From assembly GCF_000002425.4 (NCBI RefSeq), contig NC_037253.1, positions 5,738,178-5,802,177 on the forward strand: a stretch of DNA of 64,000 nucleotides, written 5' to 3'. The first letter of the stretch is position 1; every line of letters starts with the position of its first letter. Positions 49,664-63,250 of the stretch are shown in pieces. Under the pieces are notes generated by a model that saw only the letters and a list, made by a program, of their open reading frames with translations, did not search any database and was not told where the DNA came from. The translations under genes were made by a program, and so were the position numbers. Source of the DNA: Physcomitrium patens (lineage: Eukaryota > Streptophyta > Bryopsida > Funariales > Funariaceae).

Positions 49664-51039
49664 CTACAAATCATGATTAATCATTGTGGAATCTCCTGCC
49701 CTTCGGATTCTGATCAATTATCAGAAACACGTCTTGTTGGATTAGGCTCCTCATTGAATGATGATGTAGAAGCTTTATTCTCTGTGCGTCATTATCTCAA
49801 GTCAGATTGTTGAGGAATCACTTGTAGAGTGAGTTTATTGATATGTGGCTGTTTAGCAAGGGAGGTACTACAATGCATTCTGCTTCTGATCGAGTTCATT
49901 GAAATACTAGGGAAAGAAAAGCTGGATGTAGCTTTGATGTTGATTGAAAGTGACCTTAAGTTGAATGACCTCGCCACTTTAGGCACTTTTTACACACATG
50001 AAACATAGTATGGGATTGAATTGGATTGACTCTCTACCACGCGGTAAATGGGATATACATTGTAATAAGAATCAATTTGCTAGTGCCAAGCTAAATCTTG
50101 CAACTCTAGTAGAACCAAATAGTATATATAAATTGAACTCCAGTTTGTACTGATTTCTTGTCTGGCAATAGTAACATTGGAATTCTGAAACATATGATGA
50201 ATCCACATGTTAGTGATACTCAAATGGGTATTTCGGATTTCAGCAGCTGGCAACAACACAGGTAACTCGACAATTCACTGATGTTTTCCAGAGCAGGATC
50301 AGCGAGGGAAGTCTAGAAAGCACCACAAGTACCTCGTTAGCTCAGGAAACTTCTCCCTAACCCAGATTCCCACAATGGATTATCCTCACCAGATCCTGGA
50401 GTCGAGGGTGTGATATCAAAGTGTTAGAGTTTCAGGGTTTATAGTACCATTTCGTTTGAAAAAAACTAGACTTTACTACATGCCTGAAGCTAACTACAAC
50501 TCTTAGGTCAATTCACTAAACAATTTCACAATAAAGTAAGACAAACACCATGTCAACTTATGACTTGATGTAATTTATTTTAATCCTAATTTTTAAGACT
50601 TCTTGAACTTCTTTTCATGAATAAAAATGTGATTGTTTTGTACAAAAGGTTTATTTGACTCATACAAATAAACCTCTTAAATACAAAAGGTTTATTTAAC
50701 CTAAATTATGAGACCACTTTGTAGAATTCTTTAATTCCAACAAATTGTTTAATTTCCTTAAAAACTTAGAGATTATCCATAATTTTTTTTGTCCATACAA
50801 AAAGGATGTGCTATTGTCTTATTTTTTTATTATTTTATTTTTTATGATTAGTTTCAATGCATCCAACCAAAATAAATACTATTTGATTGTATGATTTTTC
50901 TAGTTTGTCGGTCATTTCATGTCTTACTATAGAATGATAAGGCATTGCATTATACTTGTATTGTCCAAAGACACAAGTCTCAAAGTAGAATTCATCTCAT
51001 TTGGAATCATTTGAATTTATTAGAAATATTGTCGTTAAG
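49664..51039. other. 3' flank of PRMT4 and AT-rich intergenic DNA
   Basis: Contains the PRMT4 3' UTR (limits unknown). Further along, a direct repeat TACAAAAGGTTTATTT occurs twice near 50640 and 50682 with an inverted AAATAAACCT between. No gene was recognised. Confidence 0.5.
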
Positions 51040-52170
51040 GTTTGTTTCAATGTAACATGCTTTCTAAGGCATCAAGTATCTTGGATTAGTAGTTAGTTTA
51101 TCAAAACAAATATTGTCTAATTCTAAATCTATCTAACTTTGAGGGCAATTCTAAGAACTATAGATTATTGTTCCTAAGAGACTTGATACACATACATTGA
51201 CTTTCAAAACTGAATCAATTAGCAAAGCAACAAGTTTTAGGAAGCCATATCTTGAAGAGTATTGGATGAGATGTGCACTAAGCTTACTATCATCTTTCAA
51301 TTGTTAACCTGAAATTGGTATCCATTATAGTTGATGGACTAGATAATAATGTAGACATGAGGAATATTTTGATTGAATACTTGAATGTAGTAGTGAACAC
51401 CAAGACAATTAACTTCATGTGCTGCATAATTCAAGTCTTGGATTATTAGAGAAACAAAAGAAGTTATTCCTCACAACCGAGAATGTGCATTGCAAGTTAG
51501 AATTTGGTCAACTTCATTAAGATTGGACTGTCTATGATTGATATAAGGTGATTTTTAGTGATGAGACTAAGATCAACCAATTTCAGTTTGATAGTTAAGC
51601 TTGATGTTAGATGAGATATAGAGAATCTCAATTATAAGCTTGTCATATGAATCAAACAATTAAATATGGAAGTCGTGCAATTTTTATATAGGATTGTATG
51701 ACTTTTTGTGGCATTGGTTATATATGCAAGTTAGAAGAGAAGATGAAATAAGATTTTTATCTTAACATTCTTCAATATGAACTTCTAAAAATAATGAAAT
51801 AGTATTGTTTCAATTCTTTTGTGTCATATTTTAGTATGATAATGATCCTAAATATATTGAAAAACCAATCAAGAAATGGTTGATAATGATTTTATTTTAT
51901 ATAATTACTTGGTCTTCTCAATCACATGACCTAAATCCAATGGAGCATGTGTGGCACTTCTGAAATAGAAATTAAATGAGTACCCATCATCAACCAAAGG
52001 AATGCTTTAATTGTGGGAGTGTGTACAAGCTTATTTTAATCCCATTACAATTGAGTAGTATCAAAAGTTCTATCATAGCATGCCTAATCCTATTCAAGTT
52101 TTTTTAGCTTCTAAAAGAAGGTGAAAAAAATATTGATATACAAGTAGATGTAGATTACAAAACTAAGTTG
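51040..52170 (+). mobile_element. decayed Tc1/mariner-type transposase relic
   Basis: Plus-strand reading in broken frames gives the order of a Tc1-like DDE transposase: TESISKATSFRKPYLEEYW (N-terminal HTH remains, near 51215-51270), VIFSDETKINQFQFDS (first catalytic Asp, 51548-51600), IKYGSRAIFI then DCMTFCGIGYICKLEEKM, DNDPKYIEKPIKKW (second Asp, about 51838-51880), WSSQSHDLNPMEHVWH (third acid, Glu, about 51908-51958) and MPNPIQVFLASKRR (C-terminus, near 52080-52130). There are many stops. No terminal inverted repeats were identified, so the element ends are unknown. Confidence 0.7.
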
Positions 52171-55100
52171 ATACACCTAAGTTCATTTAAAATGCAATTT
52201 CTCTCTTATTGTTATAATTCTCAAGCTGAAATTTAGAAGGATGATAGCCAACTTGGTTGCGTATCTCAAAAAAAATTGGTTTGGCAAAAAGATCAATATT
52301 CCTCTAGATATGGCTTTCCAAAATTTGTTGTTTTGTTAATTGACTCAATTTTGGGAGTCAATTTAGTTGATATTTTTTTGAGGTTTCTCTCTTAGATTGT
52401 GTCTTCCAAGAATTTATTGTAACTCTATTATAGATTATAATAGATCAAGCAAGTCAACATAACTTCTTTCTCTTTATAATCGTTATGGAAATTAAGATTA
52501 TTCCTTTTTACTTGTAATATCTCTTGAATTATTTTTTGTGGTGGATATTAAAGATGATGCTATATCTTTCTTATTATAACAATTAAGAAGGCTTTCTTTT
52601 ATAGCAAGTACAAGAAAATAATTTAATTTAAATAGTAAGATGAGAAATTACACCTCCTTTGCTAAGTAATGAATTTCCTCCAACACATCCAGCTCCAATT
52701 ATTGACCATTTTTTAAGCCAAAAACTTACGTAGATTGAACTTCTTCTATTAGTTGAGCTACTTTTGTTTCTTATTGACCTTTAAAGTATGGTTGGTTGGT
52801 ATTGACATCTTTGGAACTCATTATGAAGCATCAGAGTGGTAGTTGTACTTTGCCTTCTAAACTTTTTCATGTATATCAAATTTAAAAACCAATTTGCATC
52901 TATTAGTGTTAATTTTGAAGTAACTATTTTTTTTCTACTAAGTTATCTTATATTCTTGGCTTGATGATTATTTTGCATAGCTTAGAATGATCCATCATTC
53001 CTTCAAAGACTTTTATTTTTTATTTTTAAAATTTTATATCTAGACAAATGATATAAAGTATTTTTTTCTTCTTTAAAAGATAAAAAAAACTAAAAGATTA
53101 TAAAATTAATTCTTAAGAATTAGAATATAGAATATATTACAGACTATTTCTTATTTCTTCTATTTATTTTTTAAAATTAATATTACTTTTAAATTATGTA
53201 TAATATTTCATTCAATTTTTTTTACTTAATTTAATAATTACTTTATTTTAATTTTTTTATTTACTCAATTCTAATATCCCTATTACCACAATTTTACATT
53301 TTGATAAACTATGTATTATAGTTATTATATTTTTACACAATAGTCTCTAGAAAGGTTGGATTTTAAATAAGTAAAACTTACTCACAAAAAATTGCAAATT
53401 AGTTTCTATTATCAATTCCACAAATTCAAGATAAAATACAAATTATTCTATGTTTGAGTTATCATTAGCTTGAGTTTTTTGATATGAAAGGTTTCTATTG
53501 AAATTTTAAAATAGCGACATTCTTTTTCTAGCAATTAGATCATTTAATGGAATAGAAACATTGACTATGTATGCAATTCTTTATGTATTTTAGTTTACTT
53601 CATTGGTTTTATTAAAACTTATATTCACATTTACTTTATCATATTTTTATTAGATTAATGAATAATGGCCTTTACTATAACAATTTATGATTAATATTAT
53701 CATTATAGCTTATGTCACTAATTATATATAGCATTAAATGTTTCTAATTTATGGCTTGTGGCAAGTTATTTGCTCAAGTTTTCTCCTCATAAATATAGAT
53801 GATGAGTTTCATAGGTTTCATTTTGACCATGTAATTTAACAATGTTTTATTTACAATGGCATTTTAAGGACCTATTAGAATACTTTCTTGTTTCAATCTC
53901 TAAGACTCCTTAAGTGTTAAAGCCACTTACACAAATTTAGTTCCTACTACCAATTAAATATATTCTTAGAGAAGGGTTTAAATTAGGATCTATATTTATA
54001 ATTTTATAAGAATTTAGAAATTTTGATAATATCTTTACATTTATGGCATATATTTCTATCTTTAGTACCAAAATTTATTGCAAAAGAATTTTTCTTTGTT
54101 TGATCACTACTAGTATAAAATCATTTGCATTTGGATAACTTTATGATTTTTTTGTCGACTTTGTTTGATATTTTTGCACCTTGTATTCTACTATTGTTAT
54201 TTCTTTTAACATAAAAAGTTTTATTTAAATTCTTATTTGAATTATTATTTTTTAATAATTTAAATTGATATTTAGAGCATTCTTATTTCTTGTGATATAT
54301 TAGTATTTAATATTACTTTTGGGTCAAACAAGGGATTCAAAGGTTAAAAGATATAAAAGACATGCATAATTTAGTATAGAGATAAAATAAGAATTATTTG
54401 ATTACTTCCTAAAAAATCAATCTTTTGATAGAAGAATCATCTTTTCAGCACTTTATTTAGCAATATAGGACCCTCTCCAGCTAGGTTTAATTCATGTAGT
54501 CATTTCTCTAAATTTTCAATAGAAGACAATTCTTTCATAAAATACAATATAATAATATGTTGTTATAAATATCATATTTTTATTTGTCACGAGTTTTTAA
54601 TTGTAGTGATTTCACAAGATATTTTTCTTATTAGGAAATTAGACAGCTTCTAGCATAACCAAATAGCAAATTCTCTTCTAGCATGGCCTTTGTTAGGTGT
54701 GGCTATCCCATTTGCTACTACCTTCTTAACACTTATATCATTTATTGTTGCCGGTTAGGACATGTGTTTATAAGATTTGTTTGTTGGTCCTTTTAATGTT
54801 CTTTTCTTTCTTCACTATTATTGTAAGAATATCCAGTGATCTACCTTGATGCAAACTAAGAAATTCTAATATTATCCAAATTTTTATTGATTATTTTTAT
54901 TTTTCTTTTATATTTTTTTTCTTGATCAAATTATATATTAAACTATCTTTAATTATAAATAAAACTAACCACGTGCTCTTCTAAAAACAAAAATCTATTA
55001 AGCACAGCCAAAGTTGCACCAAATCTTATTATTATTATTATTATTATTATTATTGTCTTTTTTTTAATCTTTCATTGCTTTAATAAATGTGTACCCACTC

Positions 55101-56340
55101 TACAATTTCAAATCTTTTGAAGAAGATTTAGATAAAATAAATAAATAAACAATTCTTGTATTAGTTATATTAAATTTATAATACTATAATCTTTTCTTTA
55201 GTACCATCTTGTTTGCTTTCAAACAATCCACTCTTTATATTTCTTTTTCTTTCTTTCTTTTATCATTATTATTTGTATTATTTTACAAAGCTGAATACTA
55301 CTTCTCAAATTTCATCAATGGATACTAAGTTGTGTATCACTAATTTTACTTTCATGTAAATGTATTGATTTTATATAAATCAATTAACAAGCTTTGCATT
55401 CATTTTCACGAGTTTTGTTTACTTCTTTTTATATTTTCTACACTGGCAGTTATTATTTACAAACATGGAGCTTACTAAAATCGTTTTTCTATAGGTGAGT
55501 TTATTTAAAATTTATAAAACTATGAAATATATATGTCTAAAGTGACACACTATATATATATATATATATATATATGAATTAGGTGGATAGTTTACACTCT
55601 TAAAATTACTATATTATCTTGACTTGTAAAAAAAATCTAATATTTTAAAAATTAAGAAGTGATTAAAATGTGTCAATAGAATTGTTTAAATTTGAAAAAC
55701 AGAATATGGTTTTTCAGAACATCTGCTTACATGTACATGCAAAAAAGAAAATAGTAGAAAAAAAAAAGCAAGACCGTAAAAAACAATAAGATTACAGGTG
55801 TCCTTTGTCTAGTTATTTTCACCATCATTCACAATGTAAATACTTGTTTCAGATACTTTCAAACGATTTCCAAAAATAAGTCATACCAAAGTGCAAACTT
55901 TTGTCGCAAATCAGGCGTGCCCACTCATCGCAATTGCGAGAAAAAATGCTCAACAAAGTCATAAATTGGAGCTCAACAAATTTGAAACTCCATCCTAGAA
56001 AGCTCCGCCGAACCTACTTCATATAAGCGTCGGTGGCCTTCGAATTCAAGACTCTCTGCAAAACCTGGTTTCAGTCTCTGAAGTACTTCAAATAGCTTTG
56101 TGAATTCCACAGAAAAACGGTGCAAAATGTGTATCGTAGCTCCATCATGCCCATCACCATTTCTGTACACGAGCTTGGAAGGAAGAATGGATCTATAGCG
56201 ATCAGTTTTTTGTTGTTTCACCGGAGGCCTTTGTTGCTGTTTAGCCACCGACAGCAATTACGCATCGCTCGATTCTCCAACCTCGCCACCTCACCGTGAT
56301 CTACAAGGATGAATGCCTGCAGATTTCGCTAGGTCGTGTT
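52171..56340. other. AT-rich, gene-free stretch with eroded repeats
   Basis: Long AT-rich DNA with microsatellites at 55027-55054 (TTA)n and about 55553-55575 (TA)n. A minus-strand stretch near 54440-54560 faintly resembles the C-terminal integrase region of a retrotransposon, but too weakly to call. No gene with an ATG and family similarity was found. Confidence 0.5.
55027..55054. repeat. (TTA)n microsatellite
   Basis: About nine perfect TTA units in AT-rich intergenic DNA. Confidence 0.95.
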
Positions 56341-57545
56341 TTACAAAGTTACAGGCGACTTGCTACCGTAGCTTTGAGCTTGAAATATGGAAAGAAGCAC
56401 GAGGAGGAGCATTGCAATCGTCCCCATGCTTGGGCTGGATGCGTGAGCCGAATCCGGAACGTTATTAGGTGGTAGAGGAGCTGGGGTGGGAGAGACTGTG
56501 ACTCCCTGATCCCACAACAAGCCAACATTAGTGAACAATGTATGAACTCACGTCGATCCTTGTCCTGGATCGTTTCAGTCCTATAAAGAGGAGGCGGAGT
56601 TGAAATGGGAAAGGGCTTACAAATGGTACGATCTTCACTTTCTGTCCTGCCCGACAATGCCCAGAAACGGTGCAGGTGAAGTACAGTACGACGTCGGTGT
56701 CTTTGATGGTGTACTGTTCAACAAACCATTCCACAAGCAACTCAGCGCCAAGAGGCTTAAATAACAGAGTTGTGTAAATCAGAGCCTTCATTCAACATCA
56801 ATAACATGAGTAGCCTCTGATGGAAGTATGGACTCAGTTCAGCGGCCCCATACGTCCCTGAGGTGGACAAAAGGTTGACAATAAAGGGTTTCTTACAGTT
56901 GTCGGGGTTCCATACGGGAGGGTTTGTCCTGAACCGGCAGTGAGAGCGCAGCTCGTGTAAGCTGACTTGGTATCGACGAGGTACACAGTGTGTTGTCCTC
57001 TCTCGTAGTCAAAATCTGGACGTCACGAGCACAACACTACGGTAAGAAATCAATCGTGCATTGAAACTCGCAGTTTAAAGCATCATCAATTGTTGGGTCA
57101 AAATGGCAGCTCTGCTTGAGCGCTGAAATGGCCTTGGGTGAGGCAGTAGCAATTAGCGGCTTTGAAAATGCTCCTAACCCTAACTCAGCGTGGATTCTAG
57201 AAGCTCTTAAAAGTACAACATTTTATAAATTCTGAAAATCGAAATGTATCATTGGTGCACAAGAATCTCACTTATTGTGTCGCCCACTGTAAAATTCACC
57301 GAATCGGCCCACTTCTGATAAGCGGCCTCCAGAGCAGCAGGTTGCGACAATCCGTTAATTGTGTTCGTCCAACTAGCGTTGCCTACGACATTCACATAAT
57401 CGGCCCCTACGGTGTAATTTTTGCCTTGAACATTGTGAATGAGTCCTGTTTCTACGCTTATCGCTAGTAGCAGAACTACCTTGAACAGAGCGGGAGCACG
57501 TGACCAGCTCCATGACCTCAAAAGCATGTCTACTCTAGAGGTCAT
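56341..57545 (-). CDS. GPI-anchored phytocyanin, stellacyanin type
   Basis: A small blue-copper protein expected on the outer plasma-membrane face. Four exons keep frame: 57545-57272, 57015-56897, 56713-56621 and 56505-56341; 216 residues. The start is the ATG at 57545; a second in-frame Met is at residue 7. A signal peptide with hydrophobic core (LFKVVLLLAISVETGLI) precedes the cupredoxin domain (KNYTVGADYVN to GQKVKIVPF). Copper ligands are visible as His 100 (YERGQH), Cys 145, His 150 and Gln 155 (CTVSGHCRAGQ), exactly the stellacyanin spacing, with Gln instead of Met as axial ligand; Cys 114 and Cys 151 should form the disulfide. A Pro/Ser-rich linker and a C-terminal hydrophobic segment (MGTIAMLLLVLLSIFQA) look like a GPI signal. 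Physiological role unknown. Confidence 0.93.
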
Positions 57546-60500
57546 TCTCTGAATGCGTTGCGCTCTTCGCTGTTTAAAGAAAATTACGCCTGGTTCAAAT
57601 GCAAATCAGAGAGACAATATTAATCCAAAGTGCTGCAAAAACCTCAGGGAAAAGAAATCTGAAGAGCTTTATGAGTGAAGCCTAACGGATTTACAGGTCA
57701 TTGCATACCCGCACGATCTGGCGAAATGAATCTCGTCAGCGTCGCTGCGAGCTCTTTGTCGAGGATTCTATCGGATTATCTGCAAGTACACGCAAAAACA
57801 CACTGAGTGAGAATGCTTTCCAACAAGGTTACGGCTGTAGCGATGCAGGCTACTATGGGTTAGATCATAACCAACAAAAACTTGTCCAAGAATAGAAGAG
57901 ACTAGATTCGGTATTATTTATTGATCACCTTTGCAGAGTTCCGCACACGGATACTACTTCTAATGCTTCCCAGTCCTGCAGAAGTCTGTGCTCCCGATCT
58001 TCACCTCATTCCTTGTGTTCTAGCTTTGAATGCTACACGTCGATATCAGTAACGATCATACACACGAATACCGATACAAATGAGTGATAGTAAGGTCCAT
58101 AAATGAGCTATACCAACAAATGATCTGCTCGGCTTGCGGCAGACGAAATCATGAAAACGGAAGAGATCGTGGCAACCGTCAGAGCAGAATTGAATGGGAA
58201 CGTGTAGCCAGAGACTGATGAGCGTCTCAAAGCTCAACAGCGTTATGTAAAAACCTGTGCGTTACTTCAACACCTCAGATAAACCATCAAATTTTCTAAA
58301 CCGAATTTCCCTATCACTAAGCACCCTCGTCAAATCATTTACTCTGGCGATGTAGCAATCCCACACGCGCCGCATGAGTTTAATCACAACTACATATGCA
58401 GAGAACGAAGTAAGACATTCTCAGAGGACAGTCTACGAGTACAAAAAGTCTTGAGACAGTGCCATTAGCCCCCTCCCCTGAAAGTCCAAGAGCGCACAGT
58501 CCGCGACAAACATGGGGAATCTCCGATTCAACTCCAAAAGCGGTTCCTACCAGCGCTGGACCAGTCGGGATCCGCGGAGGACCGCAACTATACCAAATAC
58601 TGAGAGGGGTGGAAATCGGTACTACCATACTTTTCTAGAAATAAAACAGCTATACATCATTATTCTCATTCCTATTCTTGTGCCAATGGGGGGATGCTTT
58701 ACACCTCTCCACAATGGCTAGCAACATGCGGAGGCACACAGTGATCGGTTAATATCAGCAAAGCGAGGGGGCAAGGTTCTCGTTCTAGAAACGGCACTTG
58801 ACTAGTTCTCCTCCCTCCTCCTCCACTGGTTAGAGGGTCTTCCCTGGGCGAGTCAGTGTTGGCGTCAGATGCTTTATTATTATTGTTATTATTATCCTCT
58901 CTCTCATGCCTGGAACCCCAATCCCACCCCACCCACATCTTATAATTTTCCCTTCCCTGCTGCTTTCCTGTTGGACCTCGTCTTCTCCCCAAACCCCTAG
59001 TGGTGGTTTCTATTTGTGTGTTTGTGTTGTGTTGTGTTCCTTGGGATTTTGAGGTGTTTTCCACTCTCTCAATGATTGATTGATTGCTTCTCAGCACTGC
59101 TGAGAAGTTGTTCTGGGTGCTCACCCCATCACCATTCCTCTCTTATGTTCTTCATCTCCGCAATATTGGATCTTCGCCGAGAATCCGCCGCTGCCGTTGG
59201 ACCTGGTGGATGAATGAATCGATGTTGGATGTACGGTGGATGGGTGGTTGTGGATGGATGTATGTGTTGTGGATGGATGGTTGCATCCATCTACACTGGT
59301 GGGCAGGGGGGCAGAGGAGCGGGGGCCATGGCTAACGGCCCCCCTTCATTAATTATTTTGAGAATTATAATTATTTTTACAAAATTTATTATATGATTTC
59401 AAGAAATTAAGTTTCAAGAATAAATTTATTGATAGGATTTTTCACTTGGTTAATTTTTTCTTGTATAAATAGGATGTTATTTAAGATAAACCTTTTTAAA
59501 AGAAAATTAACTATGATTTGGATGAAACTATTTTCTAAAGATAGGTGATAACCTTTATTTTATTTTGTGCAAAATAGTTCAATAAAAATTCTAATTTTAC
59601 TGTTTTAAGATTTTTTTTATTGTCATATTTTTATATAGCAATATTAAACTCATGTATTTAAAATAGTGTAGTAAGTATTGTATTTTTCTTTCAATATTTT
59701 ACTTATTAATTTTCATAGTATAGAAGTAGTTATCTTTATAAAAACCATCAAAAGATTAGACTTGACATACAATGTTCAATAGAATTCTTTATATATGTTT
59801 TTTAACCTTATTTGATTTCTTAGTGCACCTTTTTGTGTTCTTTAACTCTATAATTGCTAATAATATATTCTTCAATGACTAAAAAAATATTATATATATA
59901 TATATATATTCTATCTATCTATCTTCAAATCCTAATCTCACTTTCTTGTTGATAATTTTTTATTTTTAAAAATAATATTTAATTATATTTTAATCTCTTT
60001 TGGTCAATAGATTTAAGATAATAGCTTGTAATTGTTATTTAATCTTAAAATCCTCTTTTTTAAGCTTCATAATATATCAAGCTCTATAACTTATTTAATT
60101 TATCAAATATACTTTATAATATGTAATGAATGTTTTAATTATGTAGAAGAAATTCGATATAAACCATGAGTTTTATCAGTATAAAGAACAATAAATAAAA
60201 ATAAATGAACCTTATTCAACTCATTTACATAGCCTAATTTAGATTATAAATTTAAATAGCATGCATCATTTAACAAATTCCTATCAAATTCTAAGGTTCT
60301 CTTGCAACAACAAAGTCTGTTCTTTTTACATTAGAATATAGAATTTAGATTGTAGCTTATTCAAACGAATCTTCTAATTTTATATAATATAAGTTTTAAT
60401 TTTATTCAACCTAAGTAGTGAGAAGAGAAGAACCAATACTTGTATATATATTATCTTTTGAGAGATTTGAACTTTCATTATTGTTTTTATAGGAGACCAC

Positions 60501-60555
60501 CCAAATGAAGAATATATGATTCAATCAATGCAATGAAGTCTACTTGCATTGAAAC
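57546..60555. other. intergenic region between phytocyanin and AlaX-like gene
   Basis: 57546-59335 is moderate GC and holds the phytocyanin upstream region; no second gene was recognised. 59206-59290 is a degenerate GGATG-rich simple repeat. From about 59340 the DNA is strongly AT-rich, with a TA repeat near 59891-59909. No transposon domain was recognised. Confidence 0.5.
59206..59290. repeat. degenerate GGATG-rich minisatellite
   Basis: Repeated GGATG/GGATGGAT/TGTGGATGG motifs over about 85 bp, irregularly spaced. Confidence 0.7.
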
Positions 60556-63250
60556 TTATGCCTCACTTTTTGGCAGATTGTAGTACACCTTGGTGACTCC
60601 TTTTCTCACACGAATTTGGGAGACCTGCATAAAAAATCAGTATATCATAAAAAGTCAGAGTCCTGTGACCAAACAGAAAACTATGCGGTAGTGTTTCATT
60701 TACAAAGATGAGATTTTTGGTCACTTGATCCAGAAGCTTTGCCTACAAATGAAATATTGAGACTGAGCACTCACAATGAAACAATGTTCAGATATATAAT
60801 AATCAAATCGGAATGGCTCAGACCTAGCTGATATGGCTGCATAATTTCGCTACAGCAACTAACATATTCAAGAAATCGGGAATTACTTTTACAATCTTGA
60901 ATAACATTCCTGTCAGAGGACTACAAATTTCACAACGTGGGTGTAGAATATTAACGACATGACGAGATTCACCTACCTTGATTTCTCCAATTTCAGAGAT
61001 GGCAAGAACATGAGTTCCTCCACAGGGGCACCCCAGGTTTTCACCCAAGCAAATAATCCTTGGACAGCTTTCCTGCACCATGTGAACTTTTGAATCAGCA
61101 GATCAACATTATCGTCAGCTAAATATTATATCAACATTTGAAAACTGATATACTCAACAACATTCCCGGTAAGAGACAGAGCTAATCCTGCTGACAACCT
61201 TGGCAATATAGTCGGGCAATCTTCCACCACACAAAGCTGCAGCTTCCGAATAGGATGCGACTGTTGCTCGTACCTGCAGAGACTTGCCACATGTAGCTTC
61301 CATTAGAATAAGATTAAAAGAAGTGCTCAGACAAGCGGGCATTCTTCAGACGTTCCATAACAATACGCTTCTGAAACCAATGAAGTATGCAACGGTAAAA
61401 GAGGATTTCGAAAAGCAAGTTGTTGAAACGTCAAGAAAACAGTTCATAAAGAGACACAACTGAAGAGCACACAAAAAAACAGCTTCATTAATCCTAGAAC
61501 GTTACTGAAGCAAAATATTTACCAAATAGAGCATGGTGTAATAGATTTGGAGCCTTCAAGTCGTACATACCTGGCCGCCCAACGCGATCAGATGATTAGC
61601 TTCGGATTCTAAAGCATCTCGCTTGTTTTCTAAATCTGAAGATGGAATAGTTCCCTTGTACTCTACAAAAGGGCTGCACAGAAAGTTCACGTCATCGAGA
61701 CACTAGACCATAACCAGAAAATGCAAGATTTCTTTAAGTGAGAAATCAATCACTGCAGAAGCAAAGAAACATACCCATCAGGAAAATGATAGCCCTTTCC
61801 AGGCTCCAGTGAACCAAGTCCAATATTGCTCATGCACGCATCCAGGAGATGACCAGCAGAATGTAGCCTGTTCCTCTTCAGAATAACCGACTACCCTGAT
61901 CAACGAGACATTCTGGGAAATTCTTCAAAAAACAGAATCGCCGTTCTGACGGGTAGATTGACAGCAAAATTCTACGAAATTGTTTCATCAACCAAAAATA
62001 TCAGAAGGATATTTACTGTTGCTTGCAAAGAATTGGGTATGTCAACAAACCTGGAATTAAGTGTACGTCGAGCGCCGTCTACAGAAATTTTAACTTCGTG
62101 TCCAGGCTCGAAGCCGGTTGCCTCCATCACCCTGTTCTCATGGTAATTTCCATAGTGATATACCTGTGGATGTAAAGCCAACTGAGTGATCAGACAAGTA
62201 CAAAGACGGAAGTTCAGACATGCTCTTGAACCTCACACGTGAAGTTACGGTTTCGGAAGAATGTCCCTAAGAACTCTTCAAGTGACTTGTGAATCAAACT
62301 GTGATCGAGAACTTTAGAGCTTACCACACCAGACTTTGTACGAACATCGGTGACACAGAACTTGATCGTTCCATCTACAGCTTCAATAGAGCCCGTGTCG
62401 AATGGTTGGCCTCCTCCCTGAGGATGTAAAATGGTCTGGTCTAGCACAACTGCCAGCCGCTCTCCTTCCTATCTTAAAGAACACAAACCAAAGAAGGAAA
62501 AAAATAAAAATAAAAATGTCAACAAATTAGAAGGGTTTTGATATAAACACAACCCAAAACAACAACAGCATGCCGCATGGATCTGGCCCTTCATCATCAC
62601 CCGTGCAAGTACCAGATATCATTTATCACACACAAAGATGCAAAACCCGCCAAATCAAGAAAAGGTGCGAAGATGAGAAATAATACTACCCAAGTGACAT
62701 AAATGACACCCGCCATGGCTAGTGACGTTCTAGTAAAGAAGATGCGCCACCAAACCCCGTCACTGTGGCAACAATTTCTTCAACAAGACTTAAAGGTAAC
62801 ACTGCACGAAACAACGATCAAACTGCAATTGAAAACTCCCACGATAAGGAGCGTCGCAATGCAACCGCAATGCAGGCAGTCCCAACAACCATTCACAATA
62901 ATCTACATCACAGAAACTAACGCTTTTTTCCGATCCGTCTAGCACAACAGGGAGTGCGAGACCCAAGTTCTTCACATGCTGCGAAAGAGCAGCAGAAACC
63001 TTTAAAAAAATCATAACTGAATCGTCACCTACAGTTGCTCATCAGGTCACAATCAAAACCCGTTGTGTACAATTGAAGCAAAGTGTCATAACCGAAACCC
63101 ACAACATGCAAAAACCTTATTGTTCCTCACCGTGATGACGCCAGCCACAATGGCATTGGAGTGGAGCTTCCTCATGTCATCGAAGTAGGCTAAATTGGTA
63201 GGTGGGAGAGCACCATCACCGCAAGAATGTGAAGTCCCTGGCACACCCAT
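60556..63250 (-). CDS. AlaX-like alanyl-tRNA editing protein
   Basis: A freestanding editing domain related to that of alanyl-tRNA synthetase, expected to hydrolyse Ser or Gly mischarged on tRNA-Ala. Eight exons keep frame: 63250-63131, 62468-62325, 62163-62051, 61867-61775, 61673-61571, 61273-61199, 61072-60977 and 60624-60556; 270 residues from the ATG at 63250 (GCCATGG context). An upstream in-frame ATG at 63328 would add 26 residues (MLLLLRRLRLFAFLCFLCCC...), hydrophobic and signal-like. Domain motifs: LDQTILHPQGGGQPFDTG, the zinc/catalytic HxxxH (LHSAGHLLDAC, His 128/His 132) and CxxxH (CPCGGTHV, Cys 233/His 237). Intron 6 has a weak GTTGTC donor. No synthetase catalytic core is present, as in AlaX/AARSD1 proteins. 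Confidence 0.93.

Noticed and set aside
54440..54780. Weak integrase-like reading on the minus strand
   Set aside because: Only short, scattered matches across many stops; not enough to name an element.
55973..56257. 94-codon minus-strand open frame after the phytocyanin gene
   Set aside because: It opens with TTG and its only internal ATG is near the end; probably 3' flanking sequence.
58699..59124. 141-codon minus-strand open frame with Asn and Gly runs
   Set aside because: It begins with GTG, consists largely of simple-sequence stretches (poly-Asn from ATT repeats, Gly run) and has no family similarity.
61313..61369. Apparent extra exon KRIVMERLKNARLSEHFF in the AlaX-like gene
   Set aside because: It runs into a stop, while direct joining of the flanking exons (GGQ to VRATVASYSEAAALCGG) keeps phase and matches the family without it.
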